Origin: Cyanobacteriota bacterium
GTDB lineage: Bacteria > Cyanobacteriota > Cyanobacteriia > Phormidesmidales > Phormidesmidaceae
Length of the DNA stretch: 12,726 nucleotides
NCBI GenBank assembly: GCA_027483425.1
Contig: JAIXUR010000578.1
Span: 1-12,726 of the forward strand
Direction: 5' to 3'
Position 1 is the stretch's first letter, and every line of letters begins with the position of its first letter. The notes beneath the pieces are model-generated. The model was not told the origin of the DNA. It made no database searches and was given only the letters and a program-made list of their open reading frames with translations. This document shows positions 7,214 through 12,726 of the stretch, piece after piece. The position numbers and the translations under genes are program-made.

Positions 7214-7346
7214 GGGGCGGGGGGAAGATGGGGGCCTGAGGGATTCTTGAGGACGGGGGCGGCGATCGCGGGGGAGGGAGGGTTACCTGAGGGATCCTCG
7301 AGGACGTGGGTCGGTTATTGCGGGAGTGGGAGGGCGGCCCGAGGGG
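7213..7346 (+). repeat. G-rich degenerate 51-bp tandem repeat with G-quadruplex motifs
   Basis: CCTGAGGGATTCTTGAGGAC at 7235 recurs as CCTGAGGGATCCTCGAGGAC at 7286, a period of 51 bases, and a third unit begins as CCCGAGG at 7338. The G bias is on the plus strand throughout. From the last base of the radical SAM stop codon, four G runs at 7213-7217, 7219-7224, 7230-7234 and 7240-7242, with loops of 1, 5 and 5, satisfy the usual quadruplex rule; further G-run clusters follow in the repeats. No ordinary terminator hairpin is visible between the two convergent genes. Confidence 0.75.
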
Positions 7347-7358
7347 GGGTGACCCACG

Positions 7359-7886
7359 CTACCGGCACCCGAGGCTGTCGCGGGTGGCGATGCCGGTGAG
7401 GGCATTGACCCCGTCGGCGTATTTGCACAGGGTGGCCGTTTGGAAGCGATCGATAATGGCTCCGGAGAAATCGGCTCCGGTAATCTTGGCCTCGTTAAAG
7501 CTGCTGCTGGTCAGCAGGGCATCGGTGAAGATGGCATTGGTCAGGTTGGCCCCGTCAAAGATGACGCGATCGGCAAAGGTGCCCGACAGGTCGGCCGACG
7601 TCAAGTTGGCCCGCAGGAACGACGCCTTGGTCAGAATGGTGCGGCTGAGGTCGGCCTTTTCAAAGTTGGCCTCCCGCATTTCGGCCGCGGCAAAGGAGGT
7701 GCCGGATAGCTGCTTGCCCGAAAAATCGCGAAAGCTGAGGTCAGTGAGGGTATAGTCGACCGCGTTGTCTTGGGCGTAGGCGGTGGGGGCGAGACTACCC
7801 CACCCGGCGACCATCAACACCAGGGCACAGACCACCGCCAAAATTCTGGGCAGAAAGAGGAGCATAGCCACACAACCCACAAGCAT
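7359..7886 (-). CDS. Secreted (probably thylakoid-lumenal) pentapeptide-repeat protein
   Basis: The first 38 residues form a signal peptide: a hydrophobic stretch (about 8-29) and a cleavage site after PTAYA, before QDN. The mature part, about residues 50-148, is a run of pentapeptide repeats of the A(D/N)Lxx type (REANFEKADLS, LRANLTSADLS, FDGANLTNAIF, ITGADFSGAII), which fold as a right-handed quadrilateral beta-helix. The C-terminal tail TLCKYADG followed by TGIATRDSLGCR, with two cysteines, is the arrangement seen in lumenal pentapeptide proteins of cyanobacteria and chloroplasts, so a lumen or periplasm location is likely. The biochemical role of this group is not established. ATG at 7886 is the longest start; ATG at 7865 would leave a tighter signal peptide (MLLFLPR then the core), and no ribosome site settles it. 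It converges with the radical SAM gene across the G-rich repeat. Confidence 0.85.
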   Translation of the reverse strand: MLVGCVAMLLFLPRILAVVCALVLMVAGWGSLAPTAYAQDNAVDYTLTDLSFRDFSGKQLSGTSFAAAEMREANFEKADLSRTILTKASFLRANLTSADLSGTFADRVIFDGANLTNAIFTDALLTSSSFNEAKITGADFSGAIIDRFQTATLCKYADGVNALTGIATRDSLGCR

Positions 7887-8034
7887 AGAATGAACAAACG
7901 GCGATAACGGGTGCCCTAACCGGTGGCCATCATTGTCTTAATCTTGGCCGAGGTGGGCAAGCTTCGCCGCTCTTCCTTTTTCAGGATAGGGACATCCTAC
8001 AAAGTTTTGGGGCCATCCTGCCGGGAAATCATGC

Positions 8035-8454
8035 CTAGCCCAGGACAGCCAGGGCAGCTTGCAAAGGGTCGGGCAGTCGTCGCAGCACCCGGCGGGTTTT
8101 GAAATCTACCGGAACCAGGGTGACGGTACCGTCAATGCAGGTTTCCAGGGTGGCCGCATTTTGAATATCGTAGTGCCACACCAGGCGCACCCCCTTGGCA
8201 GGCCCCAGGCGGGCTTTGACCAGGGCCGTGTCACCCAGGGCGAGCGATCGCCGGTAGCGCAACGTCAAATCCACCACGGGTAGGTCTACCCCCGCCTTTA
8301 CCCAGTCAACGAAGGTGAGCCCGCAGGTGCTGAGGTAGTTCACACGGGCCTCCTCCATCCAGGCGATATAGGTGCCATGCCAGACAATACCCGCGTAATC
8401 GGTGTGGTGGGGCTGCACCGTCACCCGATGCTCAAACCATAGAAGTTGTTCCAT
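8035..8454 (-). CDS. Hotdog-fold acyl-CoA thioesterase (YbgC/4-HBT family)
   Basis: The 139-residue protein is the normal length for a single-hotdog 4-hydroxybenzoyl-CoA-thioesterase-type enzyme, which hydrolyses acyl- or aryl-CoA in the cytoplasm. The family signature is clear at the N-terminus: TDYAGIVWHGTYIAWMEEAR (18-37), with Asp19 as the expected catalytic acid and the helix beginning at WHGTY. The following pattern (VDLTLRYRRSLALGDTALVKARL, then VRLVWHYDI and CIDGTVTLVPVD) matches the beta-sheet of the fold. In cyanobacteria a member of this superfamily acts as DHNA-CoA thioesterase in phylloquinone synthesis, but the sequence here looks closer to the YbgC/FadM type, so I do not assign that role. 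The start ATG at 8454 is the only sensible one. A small perfect hairpin lies just upstream in the leader. Confidence 0.85.
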   Translation of the reverse strand: MEQLLWFEHRVTVQPHHTDYAGIVWHGTYIAWMEEARVNYLSTCGLTFVDWVKAGVDLPVVDLTLRYRRSLALGDTALVKARLGPAKGVRLVWHYDIQNAATLETCIDGTVTLVPVDFKTRRVLRRLPDPLQAALAVLG

Positions 8455-8460
8455 GCCCAG

Positions 8461-8475
8461 GCCCGATAGTCGGGC
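8461..8475 (-). promoter_or_regulatory. Small hairpin just upstream of the thioesterase start
   Basis: GCCCGA and TCGGGC form a six-base perfect stem around TAG, six bases before the thioesterase ATG. It would occlude the ribosome-binding region if transcribed, but it is short and may be chance in GC-rich DNA. Confidence 0.3.
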
Positions 8476-8545
8476 AGACTCTACTACAAATTATGAATCG
8501 CGCCCAAATAGGCTCAAAACCAATGCCTATGATGATTGAGACCAC

Positions 8546-8657
8546 CTTAGAGCATTCCATCTAAAGAACGTCCTGGTCACGTTTGCGAACTCGGCCCCTT
8601 GGGCCTGTCGCCGTGAACCCTCGGATCAGTTCAGTATTTAGCGAGAATACTCCTAAG
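8546..8657. repeat. Element copy C: dispersed copy with terminal inverted repeats
   Basis: The left end CTTAGAGCATTC and right end GAATACTCCTAAG are inverted repeats of each other with one extra base and one mismatch. Inside, ATTCCATCT, AACGTCCTGGTCA and AACTCGGCCCC are identical to copy A, and GCGAACTCGGCCC is identical to copy B. The copy is 112 bases, slightly longer than A and B because of extra sequence before the right end. It sits between the divergent thioesterase and universal-stress-protein genes. Confidence 0.75.
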
Positions 8658-8936
8658 CTTAGTTCTACATTCCGTTGACCCGATGGACAACCCGATGGCC
8701 TTGGCAGCATTAGCTGGTGCATAGAGGCGGTTGGCAACGAGCAGGCCCAGGCACTTTAGCCGCTTGGCCACTGTCAGTGCTCTGAGATATGGGCTACCTT
8801 GACCCGCCGTCGCAGCATAACGTCCGACTCTCTCTGGCTTTTCAAATACCCACTTAGCCCGAGAATTCAACGAACTCTGCTGAGGCATTCGATTCCGACG
8901 ATACCGACAATCCACTCTGCCATCGAGCGCAACCCT
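8658..8936. other. Non-coding leader region of the universal stress protein gene
   Basis: Together with element copy C this makes a 0.5 kb stretch between the thioesterase and the stress-protein gene. A 94-codon minus-strand frame (8631-8915) crosses it but has no ribosome site, no recognisable domain, and its 3' end lies inside the repeat element, so I do not call it. GACCCGATGG and AACCCGATGG at about 8677-8698 form a short direct repeat. No clear promoter hexamers. Confidence 0.5.
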
Positions 8937-8942
8937 AGGAGG
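8937..8942 (+). promoter_or_regulatory. Ribosome binding site of the universal stress protein gene
   Basis: AGGAGG lies five bases before the ATG at 8948. This full-consensus site fixes the start and suggests strong translation. Confidence 0.88.
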
Positions 8943-8947
8943 ACACT

Positions 8948-9802
8948 ATGATCGAAAAAATTCTTTTGGCTGACTCTGGCACTGGTAACACCGAAGCCAT
9001 GATGAAAGCCCTGATGGATATTCCCCTGATTCAGCGGGCGGCGGTAACGGTGCTGCACGTGGTGCCCTCCCAGATATCTTCGGAGGCCATGGCGGCCAAA
9101 TGGGAAGCCGGGGGTCGCACCCTAGCCACCGCCATTACCAATCTCAACCTCGACCCCAGCCGCGTCACCGCTGTCCTGCGGGAAGGTGACCCCAAAGACG
9201 TGGTGATTCAGGTAGCCGATGAAATCGACGCTAGCCTCATTGTCATGGGGTCTCGGGGCTTGCAGGGGCTGAAGGCCATTCTCGAAAACTCCGTTAGCCA
9301 GTACGTGTTCCAGCTGTCGTCGCGACCGATGCTGCTGATTAAGGACGACCTCTACAGCATTCGCCCCATTAAGCGGGTGATGGTAGCGCTGGATAAGTCT
9401 GACTCCGCCAAAGCCGGGCTAAACATCGCGATTTCTCTCCTGCGCGACATTAAGGGGGGCGAACTGACCCTGGTGCACACGGTCTCTAGCCTCAAGAGCA
9501 AACCCTTTGATGTGGCCAGCCAAGATCCTAACCAAGACCCCATTTTAGCCGCCGCCCTAACCGAGGTGAAGAAATACGACATTGCCTACAAGCTGGCGGC
9601 CCCAGAGGGCAAACCCGGTCGCCGCATTTGCGAACTGGCTGAGGAGCGCAACATGGATTTGATTATTCTGGGTTCTCCCGATCGCCGTCCCACCATTGCC
9701 AAGGGTCTGCCCGATTTAGACAAGGTGCTGGGTGAGTCGCTGACCGACTATGTGCGCGTGTACGCCACCTGCCCGGTGCTGCTGACCCGCATGGCGGGTT
9801 AG
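8948..9802 (+). CDS. Universal stress protein with two tandem UspA domains
   Basis: The 284-residue protein has two UspA-type alpha/beta domains, about 1-135 and 141-284, each beginning with a beta-strand (KILLADSG and IKRVMVALDKSD) and ending with a strand before the predicted nucleotide loop. Domain 1 has GSRGLQGLKAILENSVSQ (101-118), close to the G-2x-G-9x-G(S/T) ATP motif but with Glu-Asn-Ser where Gly-Ser/Thr is usual. Domain 2 has GSPDRRP then KVLGESLTDYV (259-269), which keeps Gly-Glu-Ser but has a longer spacing. ATP binding by either domain is therefore uncertain. Such proteins are cytoplasmic stress-response factors whose biochemical action is mostly undefined. The gene has the strongest ribosome site in the window and is followed by a perfect 12-bp hairpin, so it is likely monocistronic. 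Upstream lies element copy C. Confidence 0.9.
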   Translation: MIEKILLADSGTGNTEAMMKALMDIPLIQRAAVTVLHVVPSQISSEAMAAKWEAGGRTLATAITNLNLDPSRVTAVLREGDPKDVVIQVADEIDASLIVMGSRGLQGLKAILENSVSQYVFQLSSRPMLLIKDDLYSIRPIKRVMVALDKSDSAKAGLNIAISLLRDIKGGELTLVHTVSSLKSKPFDVASQDPNQDPILAAALTEVKKYDIAYKLAAPEGKPGRRICELAEERNMDLIILGSPDRRPTIAKGLPDLDKVLGESLTDYVRVYATCPVLLTRMAG

Positions 9803-9812
9803 TTCCGCCACC

Positions 9813-9847
9813 CTCGCTGGCGGCAGGCTAGTTCCGCCGCCAGCGAG
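9813..9847 (+). terminator. Hairpin after the universal stress protein gene, without T run
   Basis: CTCGCTGGCGGC (9813-9824) and GCCGCCAGCGAG (9836-9847) form a perfect 12-base stem with an 11-base loop, starting ten bases after the stop codon. A ten-base direct repeat TAGTTCCGCC (9800-9809 and 9829-9838) overlaps it. No T tract follows, so it may protect the transcript 3' end or assist factor-dependent termination rather than act as an intrinsic terminator. The next 240 bases up to ho1 are AT-rich in places (about 9910-9980) and presumably hold the ho1 promoter, which I could not pinpoint. Confidence 0.6.
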
Positions 9848-10088
9848 ACCCTGGTATTACGGATAGGCGAGAAACGGTTGCCCGCCGGAACTCGGGCTGC
9901 GGTAAACGTCTGTAAAAATTCGTAATGGAAACGGTGATCAAATCAGTCTAAGTTAAATAAATGTGGCCCTTATTAATGGCATGTTAAGTCCTCGGATTGA
10001 GGGGGCTAGCCTGGTCTGGGCAGGCATTGTCTAACCAAAACTCTGTTTAAACCCCACCCTTAAGTAACCCTAAAGCGAGACAGTCAGC

Positions 10089-10805
10089 ATGAGCAGTACC
10101 CTATCCACCGAGCTGCGCGAAGGCACCAAAAAAGCCCACACCATGGCAGAAAACATGGGGTTTGTCCGCTGCTTTTTGCGGGGCGTAGTCGAAAAAAATT
10201 CCTACCGCAAGCTGGTGGCCAACTTCTATTACGCCTACGCGGCGATGGAAGAGGAACTGGAGCGTCATAAAGATCACCCGGTTGTCTCTAAGATTTACTT
10301 TCCTGAGTTACACCGCAAGGCATCGCTGGAGTCTGACCTGGCCTACTACTACGGCCCCAACTGGGCCAACGAAATTGCCACGACCCCCGGCGGCCAGCGC
10401 TACGTCGATCGCATTCGCGAAGTCGCCAAGACCCAGCCTGAGCTGCTGGTGAGCCATTCCTACACTCGCTACATTGGCGATTTGTCGGGCGGGCAAATTC
10501 TGAAGGGCATTGCCCAGCGGGCCATGAACCTCTCGGAAGGAGAAGGCACGGCGTTCTATGAGTTCCCTGAAATCCCTGACGAGAAAGCCTTTAAGGTGAA
10601 GTACCGCGAGTCGATGGATGAGGCCCCGGTGGATGAGGCGATGGTGGCCCAGATTGTGGAGGAGGCTAACGACGCCTTTGGCCTCAACATGGAAATGTTC
10701 AAGGAACTGGAAGGCAATTTGATCAAGGCGATTGGTCAAATGCTGTTTAACACGTTGACGAACCGTCAGCGTCGGGGTAGCACTGAGCTGGCGACCGCTG
10801 AGTAG
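10089..10805 (+). CDS. ho1: Heme oxygenase (biliverdin-producing)
   Basis: Heme oxygenase opens heme to biliverdin IX-alpha, CO and Fe2+, using reduced ferredoxin in cyanobacteria. Biliverdin is the precursor of phycocyanobilin for phycobilisomes and phytochromes. The 238-residue protein is the usual length. The proximal heme ligand is His17 in TKKAHTMAEN. The distal helix is GDLSGGQILKGIAQRA (130-145), whose glycines and Asp131 position oxygen over the heme. HSYTRYIGDLSGG and the N-terminal LSTELREGTKKAH are characteristic. The protein is soluble, with no membrane anchor. The ATG at 10089 gives the standard N-terminus, although only a weak purine stretch (GCGAGA) precedes it. No bilin reductase gene is adjacent. 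A strong intrinsic terminator follows, so the gene is probably a single transcription unit. Assignment as HO1 rather than the microoxic HO2 isoform rests on overall resemblance. Confidence 0.95.
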   Translation: MSSTLSTELREGTKKAHTMAENMGFVRCFLRGVVEKNSYRKLVANFYYAYAAMEEELERHKDHPVVSKIYFPELHRKASLESDLAYYYGPNWANEIATTPGGQRYVDRIREVAKTQPELLVSHSYTRYIGDLSGGQILKGIAQRAMNLSEGEGTAFYEFPEIPDEKAFKVKYRESMDEAPVDEAMVAQIVEEANDAFGLNMEMFKELEGNLIKAIGQMLFNTLTNRQRRGSTELATAE

Positions 10806-10848
10806 AGCGTTTCGCGGCAGATCCCTCGTCTAGTTCTCGAATAGGACG

Positions 10849-10867
10849 ACCGTACTTCGGCTACGGT
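10849..10867 (+). other. Short hairpin before the ho1 terminator
   Basis: ACCGTA (10849-10854) pairs with TACGGT (10862-10867) around a seven-base loop containing TTCG. It lies two bases before the main terminator stem and may stabilise the ho1 transcript end. Confidence 0.4.
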
Positions 10868-10868
10868 T

Positions 10869-10905
10869 AAGCAGGAAGCGATGATCGGTCGCTTCCTGCT
10901 TTTTT
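10869..10905 (+). terminator. Intrinsic terminator of ho1
   Basis: AAGCAGGAAGCGA (10869-10881) pairs perfectly with TCGCTTCCTGCTT (10889-10901) around a seven-base loop, followed by a T run to 10905. Thirteen base pairs and a T tract make this a textbook terminator. It ends 40 bases before the lnt start. Confidence 0.95.
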
Positions 10906-10945
10906 GGCCTTTGGCCGGAACTGGGATAGGCAACTGGAAGTTGGG

Positions 10946-12616
10946 ATGTCATCAACGGGAACGTTTTTGAAGCGCTGGATCGAGGGTTGGCGCTGGCCGC
11001 GGGCGGGGCTGGTCGTTCTGAGTGGGGTGGCGCTGGCGCTGGCCTTGCCGCCGGTTAGCCTGTGGCCGCTGGCTTGGATAGGGCTGGTGCCCCTGTGGTG
11101 GGTGGTGCTGGCCACGCCGCAGTGGGGGTTGGCTGCCGCCTACGGCCTGCTGTGGGGGCTGGTGTATTACGGCTGGTCCCTGGCTTGGATCACTCACCTG
11201 CACCCACTGATGTGGATGGGGGTACCCTGGTTGAGCAGTGTGGCGATCGCGCTCTCCGCCTGGATCTTTATTGTGCTCTGGGGCGCTGCCTGTATTGCGG
11301 TTTGGGGGGGTGCCATGGCCTGGGCCGCTGGCCGCTGGCCGGGCCAGTCGCGCTGGCTGGTGCTAGCCGGTACTGCCCTCTGGTGCGCCCTCGAAGCCCT
11401 GCGCAACCACAGCCCCCTCGACTGGTCGCCCCTCAGCCTCACCCAAAGCCCCAATCATCTCTGGATTTTGCACCTGGCTAGGCTCTCAGGCCCCGGAATC
11501 ATCACCGCCATGCTCGTCGCCACTAATGGCCTCCTCACCGTCGCCCTTCTGCCCCATCCAGCCACCCACCTACCCACCCAAGACAGGGCAGACACAAAGG
11601 TCTGCCCCTACCCACCCACCCACCCAAGACAGGGCAGACACATAGGTCTGCCCCTACCCACCCACCCACCCCGCCGCCCCCTGACCCTCGCCGCGCTCAC
11701 CCTGGTGCTCCTCGGTCACGCCCTCGGAGCCATCCTCTACACCAGCGCTGGGGATGTGCCCGACGACCAGGCGCTCACCCTGGGCCTGATCCAGGGCAAC
11801 GTACCGACTCGTGAAAAGCTCACCCCCCAGGGCGTTAACCAGGCCCTAGATGGCTACACCGACGGCTACCGATCCCTGGTGGCCCAGGGCGTGGATGCCG
11901 TGGTGACCCCGGAAGGCGCGCTGCCGCAGCTGTGGAATCCGAATTCACCCCAAGGGGCGGCGATCATCCGCACTGTAGAGCAGGCCGGGGTGCCCCTGTG
12001 GCTGGGTACCTTTGCCCCGGTGCTCGGGGAGGGGCGATCGCAGTACACCCAGAGTCTGCTGGAAATTCGCCCCGACGGAGCCATCCACGGCCGCTACGAC
12101 AAGGTGCAGCTCGTGCCCCTGGGCGAGTACATTCCCGCTGAGGCGGTCCTGGGTCGCCTGATCAGCCGCCTGTCGCCCTTGGACAGCTACCTGGTGCCGG
12201 GGGCCTCTAGGCAGCGGTTTGAAACCAGCATCGGCAAGGGCATTGTCGGCATCTGCTACGAATCGGCCTACAGCCGCCTATTTCGCCGCCAGGCCCTGGC
12301 TGGTGGCGAATTCATCGTCACGGCCTCTAACAACGACCCCTACCCGGTTTGGATGATGCGGCAGCATCACGGGTTTGACGTGCTGCGGGCGGTGGAAAGC
12401 GATCGCTGGGCGCTGCGGGTCACCAATACCGGTCTCTCAGGCCTGGTGGATAACCACGGCCGCACGCTCTGGCTGGGGGCACCCCAAACCTACCTCACCC
12501 ATCGCGCCACCCTCGATCGCCGCCAAGGCCTCACCCCCTACGTGCAGTGGGGCGATTGGCTGACTCCCCTGCTGCTGGGGTTGACGGGGGTGCTGGGTTG
12601 GCGGGGCAATTCTTAA
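10946..12616 (+). CDS. lnt: Apolipoprotein N-acyltransferase Lnt
   Basis: Lnt transfers a third acyl chain from a phospholipid to the N-terminal cysteine of lipoproteins, at the periplasmic face of the inner membrane. The 556-residue protein has six or seven hydrophobic segments in the first 270 residues, then a nitrilase-type (CN-hydrolase) domain, and a last membrane helix (WLTPLLLGLTGVLGW). The catalytic triad is visible: Glu323 in VVTPEGALPQ, Lys386 in RYDKVQLVPLGEYIP, and Cys437 in VGICYESAY. I start at the ATG at 10946 (GGAAG eight bases upstream); the frame is open to a TTG at 10904 but that lies in the ho1 terminator. Residues about 207-241, in the loop before the helix TLAALTLVLLGHALGAIL, are Pro/Thr/Arg-rich and come from inserted repeat DNA; by E. 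coli topology this loop is cytoplasmic, so function is probably kept. The stop overlaps a convergent gene. Confidence 0.93.
   Translation: MSSTGTFLKRWIEGWRWPRAGLVVLSGVALALALPPVSLWPLAWIGLVPLWWVVLATPQWGLAAAYGLLWGLVYYGWSLAWITHLHPLMWMGVPWLSSVAIALSAWIFIVLWGAACIAVWGGAMAWAAGRWPGQSRWLVLAGTALWCALEALRNHSPLDWSPLSLTQSPNHLWILHLARLSGPGIITAMLVATNGLLTVALLPHPATHLPTQDRADTKVCPYPPTHPRQGRHIGLPLPTHPPRRPLTLAALTLVLLGHALGAILYTSAGDVPDDQALTLGLIQGNVPTREKLTPQGVNQALDGYTDGYRSLVAQGVDAVVTPEGALPQLWNPNSPQGAAIIRTVEQAGVPLWLGTFAPVLGEGRSQYTQSLLEIRPDGAIHGRYDKVQLVPLGEYIPAEAVLGRLISRLSPLDSYLVPGASRQRFETSIGKGIVGICYESAYSRLFRRQALAGGEFIVTASNNDPYPVWMMRQHHGFDVLRAVESDRWALRVTNTGLSGLVDNHGRTLWLGAPQTYLTHRATLDRRQGLTPYVQWGDWLTPLLLGLTGVLGWRGNS
11571..11670 (+). 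repeat. Palindromic 46-bp tandem repeat inserted in the lnt coding frame
   Basis: Units at 11577-11622 and 11623-11668 are identical at 45 of 46 bases (A at 11597 against T at 11643). Each contains GGGCAGAC and GTCTGCCC arms around a six-base spacer (arms 11586-11593/11600-11607 and 11632-11639/11646-11653) plus runs of CCCA. Because 46 is not a multiple of three, the same DNA is read in two frames, first as PTQDRADTKVCPYPP and then as PRQGRHIGLPLPTHPP. That shows a DNA-level element rather than a conserved protein repeat. Confidence 0.92.
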
Positions 12617-12726
12617 CCCGCCCCCTTGATCCTGGGCCAAAGGAAATCGAGCGTCGCCAGCAGCGCCCCGCCCACGATCAACCCACAGGCCACCCCCACG
12701 GCCATGGTCGCCTCGGCCCGTCCACA
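12613..12726 (-). CDS. Partial gene at right edge: C-terminus with a membrane helix, unknown
   Basis: The minus strand is open from the window edge to a TAA whose complement is at 12613-12615, giving 37 residues. The visible tail ends in a hydrophobic segment, about MAVGVACGLIVGGALLATL, followed by DFLWPRIKGAG. The hydrophobic run followed by Arg and Lys suggests a C-terminal membrane helix with a cytoplasmic tail. The stop codon shares the bases TTAA with the lnt stop, so the two genes converge with a 4-base overlap. Too little is visible to name a family, and it is not certain the frame is coding. Confidence 0.5.
   Translation of the reverse strand, partial: CGRAEATMAVGVACGLIVGGALLATLDFLWPRIKGAG

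Noticed and set aside
8631..8915. 94-codon minus-strand open frame between the thioesterase and stress-protein genes
   Set aside because: No ribosome site at either possible ATG, no recognisable motif, third-position GC weaker than in neighbouring genes, and its last codons lie inside the dispersed repeat element. A decayed gene cannot be excluded.
10904..10945. Upstream TTG start for lnt
   Set aside because: The TTG lies in the T run of the ho1 terminator; the ATG at 10946 has a purine-rich site and gives a normal Lnt N-terminus.
11571..11670. Frameshift or pseudogene in lnt
   Set aside because: The frame stays open through the repeat, and Glu, Lys and Cys of the catalytic triad all follow in the correct frame.

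Overview
This looks like a chromosomal segment from a cyanobacterium. It carries a Calvin-cycle type (Gap2) GAPDH, a phycobilin-pathway heme oxygenase, a lumenal-type pentapeptide-repeat protein and a PII-free set of housekeeping genes. The octamer GCGATCGC (the cyanobacterial HIP1 palindrome) occurs about fourteen times by eye. The DNA is GC-rich. A Leptolyngbya/Nodosilinea-like filamentous or thin-celled lineage would fit, but the genus is a guess.

Layout. On the minus strand, murC and the 5' part of murB (cut by the left edge) form a cell-wall operon that reads leftwards. A 0.5 kb intergenic region separates it from the divergent gap2, which ends in a strong bidirectional terminator. The convergent neighbour is a TPR protein gene (minus). 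About 0.6 kb of repeat-rich non-coding DNA follows, then a B12-binding-like radical SAM gene (plus). A G-rich tandem repeat separates that gene from two minus-strand genes, a lumenal pentapeptide-repeat protein and a hotdog acyl-CoA thioesterase. A second 0.5 kb non-coding region leads to a tandem-domain universal stress protein, heme oxygenase (ho1) with a textbook terminator, and apolipoprotein N-acyltransferase (lnt). lnt overlaps the end of a convergent partial gene at the right edge by 4 bases.

The genes are mostly core metabolism and envelope: peptidoglycan precursor synthesis (murB, murC), carbon fixation (gap2), bilin synthesis (ho1) and lipoprotein maturation (lnt). I see no phage, transposase, CRISPR array, tRNA or rRNA, and no defence or biosynthetic cluster.

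The unusual material is repetitive DNA. (1) A family of roughly 100-112 bp elements with terminal inverted repeats (consensus near CTTAGGGTATTC) has two tandem copies at 5061-5265 and a third at 8546-8657; both sites are divergent promoter regions. (2) A nearly perfect tandem pair of 46-bp palindromic units lies inside lnt and is translated in two different frames without breaking the gene. (3) A degenerate 51-bp G-rich tandem repeat with G-quadruplex potential follows the radical SAM stop codon. These are the best candidates for something not yet described. The protein-coding content is otherwise ordinary, apart from the uncharacterised radical SAM enzyme.
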